Positions 23,580 to 34,206 of a stretch of DNA of 64,000 nucleotides are shown here, in pieces. A program made the translations under genes and the position numbers. The stretch comes from Homarus americanus (lineage: Eukaryota > Arthropoda > Malacostraca > Decapoda > Nephropidae). The notes beneath the pieces are model-generated. The model was not told the DNA's origin and searched no databases. It saw nothing but the letters and a program-made list of their open reading frames with translations. Numbering within the stretch: the first letter of the stretch is position 1; each line of letters opens with the position of its first letter. The stretch is taken from NCBI RefSeq assembly GCF_018991925.1, contig NW_024720773.1, positions 1,370,626 to 1,434,625 of the forward strand, read 5' to 3'.

Positions 23580-24640
23580 AAATACCGAAGTTGGTCACAA
23601 TGATCTAAACAAATCAGGGATATGGTCCAGAAAGGACTACTACTACTACGTCTTACTACTTTGCTGTCACTCGGAATCGAGTATGACGATCATCCATCTA
23701 TGATACTATGATATAAGCTATTAAGGATGTCACCTTCGTTGGTGAGCTCAGGGGTGACTACTGTAGAGAGGCCGATACGGGACCGGCAGGGTCGTCCACA
23801 GATGTACGTGTGGAGGGCTACATATCATGTGGGAGAGGCGGTGGCAGTATTTTTCCGGGACTTTCGGCTGTCTTTCTCGGTATGCAGTCGGTGATTACTC
23901 GAAAGTATTGACATCTCGTGTGGTGCTCCTCCAAGCGTTACGGTGTGGAGAAATCGTCTTCCAGGTGAGGGGGATCGATTTGGCACTTTTTCAGGTTTGT
24001 CTTTAAGACTATCTGTATACCTTTTCAATTGCCCGCCAGCGTTACGTTTACTATTCGTTAGATGATTGTGAAGTAGCTGATTTGGCAATCTACTGTCGTC
24101 CATGCAGGCATTGTTTCTGGTCACATAGCTGGCGCTCTTTCCACCAACGCCCAGAGACGTCGTTTTGTTGTGGCTGGACTGCAGGTCAACATTGTCCTGC
24201 GTGAGTTGCATCACAGGTGAGAAGTATTATTCCTTGTGTGTGTCTCTGTTGAATACATATTAAAAATTACATAAAACTTTAACATAAATGCTACATTTTA
24301 TCTTGCTCCACATTACACGATGAAACAACGTAATTTGATTTATTGCAGAATTATTATACCAAAAGATGAATTATCATCCATCAATCAAATAACAGAAGTA
24401 AGCAAGCATATTGTTTACTAATGGTTAGTAACGTTATATGTATACTGTTATGACAAATGGTCACTATGCTCTTGAACTGACGAATTTACATTACACATGC
24501 ATGTGGTCATAATACCCGTGTTCACATAATTTAGTATTAGCATTTCTGTGAGCTAGGTGTTTTGATTATTTCCTATTACAAGCAGCAGTTGTTTTGGCAA
24601 GTTTTGGAAGATTTTCTTGTATATATTGATGTATTACTTA
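23580..24640 (-). pseudogene. Region with a possible RT C-terminal scrap
   Basis: Mostly unrecognised. The reverse strand at 24150-24000 reads CMDDSRLPNQLLHNHL and KRNAGGQLKRYTDSLKDK, resembling the '..MDDSRLPKQLL...GKR..GGQ.KRYKD.LK' end of some retrotransposon RT proteins. No RT core is visible nearby. The remaining bases hold nothing I can name. Confidence 0.35.
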
Positions 24641-24971
24641 TGTAAGAAGTTTATGGATTGTATTGCATAGAACGTTGTAGAACTTCCCCGTATCTTGTTC
24701 TGACTTGCAGCACCTGAATGGTGCTAGGATGGTCTAGGGACGTCTGATGAGGTATATACTGTAAGTGGCAGCGAGCTGCCCAGAGGAGTAGTTGACTGTT
24801 TTTGTCCAGAGTGTAAAGTACAAGCCTAGTGACAGCTGATGATAATTGTTGTTTAAGCATTGTGGAATTGTTGTGCGTCATATAAAGTTAAAAGACTAAG
24901 GAATTGTCTTGCTACCTGACCCACCTTGGAGAAGGTCGTGCCCCCAAGTGCTCCCGTAGTGACCAAGGAAA

Positions 24972-25830
24972 ATGGCCGCCTTGGATCGTTGTGTCTTGGG
25001 GGAAGAGGGGCGTAGTGTGAGGAAAGACGACCTACTGGCCACTCTGTTAAGGCAGCTGGGGCAGTTGAGGAGTGAGCTTGACACTCTAAAGGGGGAAAAT
25101 GAAGCCCTCAGGACTGAACTCCTTCAGGTAGGTGTCCTGCCTAGCAGGACACCTGCGAAGGAGGAGCAGGAGTGGAGAATGGTTGTCGCCAAGGGGACTA
25201 GGGTCAGGCTCAGGAAAGCTGACCAGGGTGTGGAGTGTAGTAACCCCTACCAGGTGCTGGAGGAAGCTGGAGGGGAAGAGAAGAGGCAGGACGGTATGGA
25301 TCAAGGAGAGGAAAGGGCAGTTGGACAAACCCTGCCCACAGGTAAGGTCGTGATAGTTGGGGACAGCCAGGTGAGGATTTTAAGGGCTTTTTGTGTAAGA
25401 GATAGGAAACGTAGGACTAGGGTGTGTTTTCCTGGGGCTGGGATAGGGCATGTAGCTGAGAGGTTAGACAGGGTTATGTCAGGGGAGGGTACCAATCCAG
25501 TAGTGTGTCTCAGTGTGGGAGGAAACGACATAGGAAAGGTTAGGAGTGAGGAACTTTTCAAGAGGTATAGGGAGGCGCTGGGGAAGATTAGAGATAGGGG
25601 AGGGATCCCGATAGTATGTGGTGTCTTGCCTAGAAGAGGGGTTGGTCGTGAATGGCTGTCCAGGGCAATTGCTATAAATTGACGACTGGAAAAACATTGT
25701 GCAAACAATGGTTGGTCATTCATTGATAGCTGGCAACGACTACCTGTACAGTCGTGACAGAGTACACTTGTCTCGTGCGGGGGGTAAAGACGTTGTCTGC
25801 ATCCCTGGAGCGTGAAATTGTCACTCCATA
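24972..25830 (+). pseudogene. CR1 ORF1 with coiled coil and SGNH-type esterase domain
   Basis: ATG at 24972. Residues about 17-55 form a leucine-rich coiled coil (LLATLLRQLGQLRSELDTL). An SGNH-hydrolase-like domain starts at about residue 123: VVIVGDSQVRIL with the GDS nucleophile motif (25348), SVGGNDIGK with the GND motif (25512) and IPIVCGVLPRR (25608). A TGA at 25680 stops the frame; past it, in another frame, come the expected continuation and the catalytic-type Asp-His pair in YSRDRVHLSRAGGKDV (25752-25800). So the catalytic residues are present but separated by a break. The family role is thought to involve esterase activity and RNA binding during retrotransposition. Confidence 0.8.
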
Positions 25831-25924
25831 GGGGGGGTTTCGCCAGTAGAGAGGGGTCGAGGTAAGTGGGAGTCAAAAAACAAGCTGGACCTGGGGGTAA
25901 AACAGGACCAGGGAAGGGTAGGTT

Positions 25925-28745
25925 TAAATGTATACTATACAAACAGTAGGAGCGTTAGAAATAAAATAGACTTGCTGAGAGCGGTTGTATGTATCGAGAA
26001 TGTAGACATCATAGCAATCACCGAAACTTGGATGAATCTGGCGAGCAAGAACTTTTATCAGAGTACCACATAGAAGGGTACAACCTTTTTCACAAGGACA
26101 GGGAAGGTAGGAAGGGGGGAGGGGTCGCACTCTCCATCAAGGATACATTAAAATGTTGTATTAATAATTCAATAAAGGATGAAATAAGAACCGAGTCTGT
26201 ATGGGTAGAATCACGGAAGGAAGAGAAAAACTAATTATGGGAGTGATTTACAGGCCCCCAAGTTTTGGGAAAGAGGCAGCTCAGCCCATATGGCAGGAAA
26301 TGAGTAGGGCAGCAAAATATAACAACCTGTCCATTATGGGAGATTTCAACCTCAGAAATATTGACTGGGACAACATTGTAGGTGACTATGAATCTGAAGA
26401 CTTCCAAGACGCAGTACAGGACAATTTTTTGAAACAACTAATTACAGAACCTACTAGAGGTGACAATATATTAGACCTAGTATTAACAAATAAAGAAAAT
26501 ATTATCAGAGATATCACAGTAGGGGAATAACTAGGTAAAAGTGATCACAGAGAAATCAGGTTCACCCTAAATTGGGAAACGAAAAACAATGACAATAAGG
26601 TCAGAGTCCCAAACTTTCGGTTAGCGGATTATCAGGGGTTAAGAAGGTACCTTGGTGAGGTCACCTGGGAACAGTCACGTCAGTCCCCAATAGGAATGGG
26701 TGAGGTCATAGATGACACAACAATTGATCATGACTATAATATATTCACTAGTATACTACATAAAGCACAAGAACAAAATATACCATACAGAAAAATTAGG
26801 TCAAATAAGAATGAGCCAAGGTGGATGACCAGAAAACTTAAACATGAGATAGGAATAAAGAAAGGAATATATTAGAAATTAAAGGGAGGGGAGGAGCAGA
26901 TCAGAAATTGGTATGATGAACTATCTAGGAATGTTAAAAAAAATGTAAGGAAAGCAAATAGAAACTATGAAATCAAAATAGCAAGAGAATGCAAGGCGAA
27001 TCCCAAGGGATTTTTCCAGGTATACAGAACAAAGGTCAAGGACAAAGTTTGGCCTTTAAAGTCAGGGAGGGGAGAAGTGATAAATGGCAGTGAAGAAATA
27101 AGCAAGGCATTGAACAACTATTTCTTATCAGTTTTCACAGAAGAAATTCGCTAGGAAATAACAAAGGTGGAACTGATATTTAGGGGAAAGGAAGAAGAGA
27201 AATTAATTAATATCACTATCAGAAAAGAGGATGTTCTTAAGAGGATAAATAAACTAAAGAAGACAAAATCCCCAGGGCCGGATGAAATTTTCCCTCTAGT
27301 CTTGAAAGAGTGTAGGGAACAGATTAGCGGACCCCTCGTAAATTGATTTACAAAATCATTAGACACTGGAGTTGTGCCAGACTTGTGGAAACAGGCAAAT
27401 GTAGTACCCATATTCAAAAAGGGAGACAGAGCATCAGCGTCAAATTACCGGCCGATCAGTCTGACGTCAGTAGTGGGGAAATTTCTTGAATCAATTATAG
27501 CAGATAGCATCCGTTCACATTTAGAGAAAAACAAATTAATCTATGACTCTCAACATGGGTTTACAAAGGAAAAATCTTGTCTAACAAATCTGCTGACGTT
27601 TTTTAGGAAAGTCTTCGAGGTAGTAGATAATGACGAAAATTACGATGTTATTTACTTAGACTTTAGCAAAGCATTTGACAGAGTACCGCATCAGAGGCTT
27701 CTGAGAAAAATTAAGGCTCATGGTATCGAGGGGAAAGTTTTAAATTGGATAAAATCATGGCTCACCGATAGAACGCAGAGGGTCAGCGTAGATGGCGTTA
27801 AATCTGAGTGGGGCTGTGTAACCAGTGGGGTTCCCCAGGGGTCAGTACTGGGTCCACTCTTGTTCATAATCTACATAAACGATCTAGATACTGGGATCAG
27901 TAGTGACATAAGCAAGTTTGCGGATGACACCAAAATAGGGCGCCAGATTAATTCAGGGCAGGTTGCAAATGCATTACAGGAGGATCTAAATAAACTGCAG
28001 TGGTGGTCTGAAAAATGGCAAATGAAATTCAACACCAGCAAGTGCAGCGTACTTAATATTGGAACAACAAATACTGTCAATGTATACAGCCTTAACAACA
28101 TCAACCTAGAGAGGTCGACTTGTGAAAGAGACCTAGGGGTACTTGTAAGCCCGGACCTACGGCCTAGAAAACAGTGCGTTAATGTTCGAAATAAGGCAAA
28201 CAGAGTATTGGGTTTTATATCTAGAAGTGTAAGTAATAAGAGTGCAGAGGTCTTATTGCAACAATATCTTGAGCTAGTCAGGCCGCACCTCGATTATGTG
28301 GTTCAGTTCTGGTGCCCTTATTATAGAATGGATATCAATTCACTAGAGTCGGTGCAGCGAAGAATGACGAAAATGATTCCGGGACTTAGAAACTTTCCAT
28401 ATCAGGATAGGTTAAAGAAACTAAACTTGCATTCCCTAGAAAGACGAAGAGTGCGGGGAGATATGATAGAAGTATTTAAGTGGGTGAAAGGAATTAATAA
28501 AGGGGATATAGATAAAGTTCTTATAATATCCGAGCAGGATAGGATTCAAAGCAACGGATTTAAGTTGGATAAATTTAGGTTTAGGAGGGAGATAGGAAGG
28601 AACTGGTTCACAAATAGGGTGGTGGACGAGTGGAACAAGCTTAGCAACTATGTCGTTAGTGCTGGAACGCTGGAAAGTTTCTAAAGGAGACTGGATAGAT
28701 TCATGGATGATAGAGAGTGGTAGTAACTCTCGACAGGAGCTGCCA
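25925..28745 (+). pseudogene. CR1 ORF2 (APE endonuclease and reverse transcriptase)
   Basis: Endonuclease: LNVYYTNSRSVRNKIDLL (25925), IIAITETWMN (about 26010), VIYRPPS (26247), MGDFNLRNIDW (26337), DLVLTN (26477) and KSDHREI (26537, just past a stop at 26530). RT: KSPGPDEIFPLVLKEC (27268), VVPIFKKGDRASASNYRPIS (27403), VIYLDFSKAFDRVPHQRLL (27648), SGVPQGSVLGPLLFIIYIND (27826) and the catalytic FADDTKIG (27918). A 436-codon open frame covers 27374-28684; the C-terminus continues past a stop at 28684 to about 28720. Stops or shifts: near 26075-26230, 26530, 26872, 27153 and 27343. The RT half is much better preserved than the endonuclease half. Confidence 0.85.
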
Positions 28746-28790
28746 TGCACAGGTCAACCGGCCTATTGCAGACTCCTTATGTTCTTAGAC

Positions 28791-29509
28791 TGGTAGTGTG
28801 CTGACTGGATATAACTGTAGATGAAATGAGAAGTCCAATTGTGAAGACATACCCTGTGAACAGTTTTGTGACGGCTTAGTGATTATTAAACAGGGCTACA
28901 GTTCACTAGTGTGTTTTCTGTGACCTGGTGGAAATCTACCTGCCTTTTGTCTGTCTGTACACTGATACCAATTGCCGGGGAATTACCTGAGACTGGCGGT
29001 ATCAACCAGTGGTATTCGACGACACTTGTGATATATCTACTGCGTCTGCATATACGACCTGGCCGATGGTAACAAGCGGTGGAAGTCGGTAAGCGGCGAA
29101 AGGGGTGCGTAACAATATTTTTGATCTTGCTGGAAATACTCGGCGTCGTCAGGCGTTTATTATGTAACTTGTCAATAACCAGGAAATTAGAGAGCCAGCT
29201 CAAACCACACCTGTTTAGCCTATGAAGTGTCTAGGCTGTGAAGCGATCAACCAATCACAGTGAACCTGAGGGAACCACTGGCCGGGTTTATTCTTGACCT
29301 ACACAACACTCTGGTGAGCCATACACCTGTGTTTACTTCTGTATTTTTCTTGATAGATTGATAATTTAGCCTTCCTTACTCATTCTCCAATACATTGTAT
29401 TACATTGTTTCACTGTGTAATATGGATGAAGTTAAAATGTAACATTTTTGTGACAGTTTCCTGTAACTTTTAATGTGTTCATTATTTAACGCAGACACAC
29501 CAGCTCAGC
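28791..29509. other. Spacer, no gene recognised
   Basis: Complex sequence with no family I can name. The reverse-strand frame 28886-29203 is not recognisable. Confidence 0.4.
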
Positions 29510-30130
29510 ATGGAGCAAATTCCTCGAGCACAACAGGTGACCGAGAACGGATTATTGGAATGTGGTAGCCGCCTGCAAGAGAAAAGGTCAATCAAAACTA
29601 AACATTGAAGTCGACTTATGAGCAGGACGAGGTCATTGTGGAGACTGCACGACAACGACCGTGCAGGTCACTTGGAACCTGCAGTTTTCCTGCAGTCCCG
29701 TCACAAGACGACGCCTCCACGCAAATAAGATTTGCTCTTATGTCCCGACAGTGAAAGAAAACCTGACCATTGCTAACCGAGAAGCTTGACTGGGCTTTAC
29801 ACGCCAGTACTCGACGGTTAACGACATATTTGGAAAAATGTCGTCTTCACTGATGAAAAGTGTTTCCCATCAGTGAAACAGGGTCATGGGGTGCTGGAGG
29901 TTCGCAACACGAGATATTATATAGAACAGCATAATGACAGAAAAGCACACTCCACACCGCTGCTGCCGTGGGCGGTCCTGTGGCCTGGGACGCGAGTCGC
30001 ATCGTCCTTACCTACACTTGGTCGAGTACAGCAAGGTGTGACTGGGCAGCGCCCTACCAGGCCAGGCAGGAGTACTCGAACGCTGATCGGATTTGGGAAT
30101 TTTAAAGTTGTGGGACGCCGTCTGGTGTGA
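29510..30130 (+). pseudogene. Degenerate Tc1/mariner-superfamily transposase
   Basis: Scattered in three frames: a start-like MEQIPRAQQVTE with a continuation VTERERIIGMW (29511-29570), a VETARQRPCRSLGTCSF-type segment (29638), then VVFTDEKCFPS (29848) and an RNTRYYIEQHNDR block (29905). The '(V/I)FTDEK.F' motif holds the second catalytic Asp of DDE_3-type (Tc1/IS630) transposases, and 'NTRY' normally follows it. No terminal inverted repeats were found. Strongly decayed. Confidence 0.5.
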
Positions 30131-30779
30131 GTAGGAACAGGATTCAATGTAGTGCTGCTGCCTTGTGTGAAGCCTTTCCTTCCAGTGCTTCTGCATGGGA
30201 TCTGAAGAACAAGCTAAAGTCGAAAAATACCCAAAATATGTCCACTTGCTTCATATCTTGGAGTATTCAGCCAACCATTTACACTGTTATATAGTAAACT
30301 TGCTAGGGGAGTGAACACTGCATTTCATAGTGCAAAGGTCCTACTTGGCATAAGTGTTCCTTGGGACCCACCAATTAGCATAAATTATGTTAATTAGCAC
30401 CCAAAGAAGGCAATTTTTAACTTTTAAACCTTTTCGCCTAGAAACATGTGTGATCAGTTGAACCTGGCTAATGTTAGGGTCAGGAATCTATTTAGGGGTT
30501 TATTATGACAATTGGCGGCCATTTTGACCCTCAAATCCAAGATGGCCACTGGCCGCCATCTTGAATGTAGGCATACTTTACAACTTTTGAGCCGTTTGAG
30601 CTACAAACTTGTTTGATATATTAATTTCTACTAATTTAGGTTGAGGAAATAATATATGGTATTACTTTTGTGATAGGAGGTTATTTAAAAGGATATTTAA
30701 AGGTGAATTCAAAGATAGTTGTTATTGGCTATATCATAAAAGCATGATGCATCAAACTTATCTTGGAGAGAATAATCTT
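30131..30779. other. Spacer, no gene recognised
   Basis: Nothing coding. A small hairpin-capable stretch at 30539-30562 (AAGATGGC...GCCATCTT) repeats a nearby GGCGGCCATTTT motif at 30515. Confidence 0.4.
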
Positions 30780-30782
30780 GCA

Positions 30783-31105
30783 CGCCTTCTTCTACACTAT
30801 TTCTAGGTGTTTCTGTTGTTTGGCTTTAAGCGAGGAAGATCCGGCACGGGAAGCATAGGTGATCTTGGGAAGTATGAATGTTGAGTAAACACAAAGGAGT
30901 TCGCGGGAACTCTGAGGGTCTTGAGACGACGGAGAAGGTGGAGACGAAAGATGGAGGATTTGACAATTACACTGACGTGTGTTTTCCAATTTAGTTTGTT
31001 ATCGATAGTGACGCCGAGGAGCTTGGTGGAGTCCACAACCTGGAGTGTGTTGGTGCCCAACGTATTGGAGAGAGGTGGGACAAGGTCAGAGGAGAGGATG
31101 ATGTG
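30783..31105 (-). pseudogene. Non-LTR RT fragment (thumb region), family T3
   Basis: Reverse strand: TLQVVDSTKLLGVTIDNKLN followed by WKTHVSVIVKSSIFRLHLLR (about 31045-30925), then, in a second frame, LLCVYSTFILPKITYASRAG (about 30905-30845). This is the segment that follows the RT catalytic core in non-LTR elements. A near-identical protein segment occurs at 62551 on the forward strand, and RT core pieces of what looks like the same family lie at 61130-61825. Both ends truncated. Confidence 0.65.
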
Positions 31106-31108
31106 CAT

Positions 31109-31153
31109 ACCACACACACACACACACATACCACACACACACACACACACACA
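31109..31153 (+). repeat. (CA)n microsatellite
   Basis: Two CA blocks separated by CATACC, lying at the upstream edge of the reverse-strand RT fragment. Confidence 0.9.
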
Positions 31154-31489
31154 GAAGGTCACATACCATAAGTGTGGTAAGATGTGTACAGTATCGCCTC
31201 GAGGTGATACAGATACACTAAATTATTGTACTGGTAAATATACTCAGTTAAGTGTGTCTCAATATAAGTCATAGAATAATTATTACAAATTAATTAAGAG
31301 TCTTCTCTCAAGTACGAGTTACTTACGAAAATAATAAGAAGAGTAAGTCGTAAGAGCGAGTGAGAATGTGAACCAGTATTCGTGGCGTCTCATTAAAATG
31401 TCGTCAAAAATATCTCAAGTTTAGAGGACAATATCTAATTGAAAATGTTTCCCCGCAAGTTAGTCCATTTCTTACGTCGCCCATTGGGT
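31154..31489. other. Spacer, no gene recognised
   Basis: AT-rich sequence before the 35-bp array; nothing recognised. Confidence 0.4.
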
Positions 31490-32795
31490 GATGCTGACAC
31501 TTACTCCCCACCCACGCTGATAAGATACTGACAGTAAGCTCCCCACCCACGCTGATAAGATACTGACAGTAAGCTCCCCACCCACGCTGATAAGATACTG
31601 ACAGTAAACTCAGCACCCACGCTAATAAGATGCTAACAGTAAACTCCCCACCCACGCTGATAAGATACTGACAGTAAACTCAGCACCCACGCTAATAAGA
31701 TGCTAACAGTAAACTCCCCACCCACGCTGATAAGATGCTGACAGTAAACCCCCAACCACGCCGATAAGATGCTGACAGTAAACTCCCCGCAGCTCCCCAA
31801 CCACGCTGATAAGATGCTGACAGTAAACTCCCCACCCACGCTGATAAGATGCTGACAGTAAACTCCCCAACCACGCTGATAAGATGTTAACAGTAAACTC
31901 CCCACCCACGCTGATAAGATGTTAACAGTAAGCTCCCTACCCACACTGATAACATGCTGAGAGTAAGCTCCCCACACACACATTTATAAGATGCTGACAG
32001 TAAGGGCCCCACCCACACTTTAAAGTTGCTGACAGTCAGCTCCCCACCGACACTGATAAGATGCTGACAGTAAGCTCCCCACCGACACTGATAAGATGCT
32101 GACAGTAAGGGCCCCACCCACACTTTTAAGATGCTGACAGTCAGCTCCCCACCGACACTGATAAGATGCTGACAGTAAGCTCCCCACCGACACTGATAAG
32201 ATGCTGACAGTAAGCTCCCCACCGACACTGATAAGATGCTGACAGTAAGGGCCCCACCCACACTTTTAAGATGCTGACAGTCAGCTCCCCACCGACACTG
32301 ATAAGATGCTGACAGTAAGCTCCCCACCCATGCTGATAAGATGCTGACAGTAAGCTCCCAACCCATGCTGATAAGAGGCTGACACTTAGTTCCCCCACCC
32401 ACACTGATAAAATGCTGACAGTAAGCTCCACACCCAAACTGATAAGAGGCTGACACATAGCTCGCCACCCACGCTGATAAGATGCTGAGAGAAAGTTCCC
32501 CACCCACACTGATTTGAGTGTTACACTTAACTCCCCACCAACACTGATAAGAGGCTGATACTTAGCTCCCCACTTATGCTAATAAGAGGCTGACTGTTAG
32601 CCCACCCTTGCTGATAAGAAGCTGACTGTTAACTCCCCATCCATGCTTATAAGAGGCTGACTGTTAGCTCCCCACCCATTCTGATAAGAGGCTAATTGTT
32701 AGCTCCTCATTCTCGCTGATAAGAGGCTGCCTGAAAACTCCCCACCCATGCTGATAAGAGGCTGACTCTGAGATCCCCACACTAAAGTTACACTT
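31490..32795 (+). repeat. Minisatellite of about 35 bp
   Basis: About 37 units built on CTGATAAGATGCTGACAG followed by TAAGCTCCCCACCCACG. Variant blocks are clustered: TAAACTC units on the left (31600-31920), TAAGGGCCCC/CTTTTAAG units at 31990-32290, and decayed AAGAGGCTGAC units on the right. The reverse-strand open frames across it (for example 31887-32507) are a property of the unit. Confidence 0.95.
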
Positions 32796-32869
32796 AGGTC
32801 CCAACATTACAGCTGGCAGTTAGCTCCATCCTAACTAATAGCAGCAGTCTTCACTGAGTCTCTCTCTCT

Positions 32870-32967
32870 TTTGGGCTCGTGGGCCGTGGGTTCGAAACCT
32901 GGCGGGTTGAGGTGTTGATTGTATGTAGAAGTCCGCGTGCTTTATTGGGCTAATGAAATATATATGG
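32870..32967 (+). mobile_element. tRNA-derived SINE, 5'-truncated
   Basis: Starts within the tRNA-like head (GGGCTCGTGGGCC, B-box-like GGTTCGAAACC at 32889-32899) and continues with GTAGAAGTCCGCGTGC and TTTATTGGGCTAATGAAATA, then a very short ATAT tail. Closely matches the SINE at 33110-33240. Confidence 0.7.
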
Positions 32968-33109
32968 ATCCTCGTGTTTTGAAGCCGGATTTGGTAAAAC
33001 GTTACTCTGACCACCTACTTGATACGGGAGGCCCCATTAGAGGTTCACAGCGCCATAAGCTCGTTGAAAAGTCTTTGTGTGAAATATAACAGAGTCTAGG
33101 ACTGCTTTT

Positions 33110-33236
33110 AGTATCCTGGTGGTCCAGAGGTAGCATTCCCCGATCACAGTCATGGGCTCGTGGGCCGTGAGTTCGAATCCTGGTGGGTTGAGGTGTTTAT
33201 TGTTTGTAGAAGTCCGCGTGCTTTATTGGGCTAATG

Positions 33237-33240
<4 letters not shown>
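33110..33240 (+). mobile_element. tRNA-derived SINE, more complete copy
   Basis: A-box-like TGGTCCAGAGGTAGC (33119), B-box-like GTTCGAATCC (33171-33180), then the body (TGTTTGTAGAAGTCCGCGTG, GGGCTAATGAAAT) shared with the copy at 32870. The 3' end passes straight into (AT)n. These boxes are those of an RNA polymerase III internal promoter. No folding into a functional tRNA is claimed. Confidence 0.7.

Positions 33241-33276
<36 letters not shown>
33239..33276. repeat. (AT)n between a SINE and a Penelope fragment
   Basis: 38 bases of AT. The left border is the 3' end of a forward SINE; the right border is the 3' end of a reverse-strand Penelope-like fragment. Confidence 0.95.
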
Positions 33277-33278
<2 letters not shown>

Positions 33279-33530
33279 TGTAGATCCACAATGAAAATGA
33301 TAAGATAAATGATATACCTTAGCTTTCGCCTTTATTCAAGACATCTTCAGAGGCAACTGGATAACATGGACAGAGAGAGGCTTAAATATACAGGGTGACC
33401 TTATTAAACATGAGGTCAGGTCATAATGATGTCATCCACTAATCCGCACACCAACACCAACACCCACTAAATAACTATCCTACATCCAGATCAAAGGTTT
33501 TCAAAGCATTTTTAACCTTGGGCCACGACA
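33277..33530 (-). mobile_element. Penelope-like element terminal repeat, copy 1
   Basis: Reverse-strand fragment containing GTGGATCTACATG at its 3' end, the CTTTATTCAAGACATCTTCAG block (shown in forward orientation), and CATGAGGTCAGGTCAT. It is followed head to tail by copy 2 with the same blocks. A tandem arrangement of terminal repeats is characteristic of Penelope-like elements. Family assignment rests on the linked GIY-YIG remnant at 33891-34125. Confidence 0.55.
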
Positions 33531-33849
33531 AAAAGGAAAAAATGGAGCACCTTAGCTTTCGTCTTTATTCAAGACATCTTCAGAGGCAACTGAATTACAA
33601 GGACCGAGAGAGGCTTAAGTACACAGGGTGACCTTACTAAACATGAGGTCAGGTCATAAACATGACATCCACTAATCCGCACACCAACACCACCACAAAC
33701 ACAAAAGGAGCTTAAGAGAAAGGGCGAAGTAACTAGTCATGTTAAGTCAGGTCAAAAATATGGGACCCACTAATCATCTATCCTACATCTAACTGGAATG
33801 CTTTCAAAGCATTTTTAACTTTGGGCCACTGACAAATAAATTCTGCAGG
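33531..33849 (-). mobile_element. Penelope-like element terminal repeat, copy 2
   Basis: Direct repeat of copy 1, but closer to the copy at 62001-62553 (both share GGAAAAAATGGAGCACC and CACCACAAACACAAAAGGAG). It includes the end of the coding region on the reverse strand up to about 33845. Confidence 0.6.
33545..33584 (-). ncRNA. Hammerhead-ribozyme-like motif in Penelope terminal repeat
   Basis: Reverse strand: CTGAAGA, a GTCTT/AAGAC stem with a short loop, GAAA, then a GC...GC mini-stem and TC. These are the core elements of a type I hammerhead in order (CUGANGA, stem II, GAAA, short stem III, UH). One extra base precedes stem II and I cannot see a clear stem I, so activity is doubtful. 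Similar motifs sit at 33315-33350 and 62067-62106. Penelope-like elements are known to carry hammerhead motifs. Confidence 0.3.
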
Positions 33850-34206
33850 ATAGACTGGGAAAGCATTGCAACTTAGAATCAAACAGCATAAGTACAATAT
33901 TAGAACAGCATCTGAAAGCAGTGCACTATTCGTTCATATAAGGAATAATAATCATCCCATAGAATGGAAAAACAGCATACAAGTGTATTAATCATCATGT
34001 GTCACAGAAAGATTTCTGGTTGAAGCAAGTTTGATTAGAGAATTGAATTCTATAAACCTTAATAATGGTCAGTACAAAACTAATAATATGTTACACAAAT
34101 TTATTTGTCAGTGGCACAAGGTAAAATGATTAGATGATTAGTGGGTCCCATATTTTTTAACTGACTTAACATGAACTAGTTACGTCGCCCTTTCTTTTAA
34201 GCTCGT
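33850..34206 (+). mobile_element. Penelope-like element, inverted copy with GIY-YIG remnant
   Basis: Reverse complement of the same family, so it forms an inverted repeat with copy 2. The forward strand at 33891-34125 reads HIRNNNHPIEWKNSIQVY, a stop, then SSCVTERFLVEASLIREL and NSINLNNGQYKTNNMLHKFI. The 'HPI.W...' and 'ER..VE..LI' blocks match the C-terminal part of the GIY-YIG endonuclease of Penelope-like elements, including the catalytic-type Glu. No RT core is present. Confidence 0.6.

Larger units (their letters stand above)
24640..28790 (+). mobile_element. CR1-clade non-LTR retrotransposon
   Basis: About 4 kb with ORF1 (esterase type), ORF2 (endonuclease and RT) and a short 3' UTR ending CTTATGTTCTTAG near 28775-28787, like the octamer ends of CR1 elements. 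The likely leader lies in about 24640-24971; the exact left end is uncertain because I did not find a target-site duplication. An esterase-type ORF1 together with a CR1-type RT and 3' end is an established combination for CR1 elements. In-frame stops in both ORFs inactivate it. Confidence 0.8.

Noticed and set aside
30537..30562. Small hairpin as a regulatory RNA or terminator
   Set aside because: A short palindrome in non-coding eukaryotic sequence; no supporting context.
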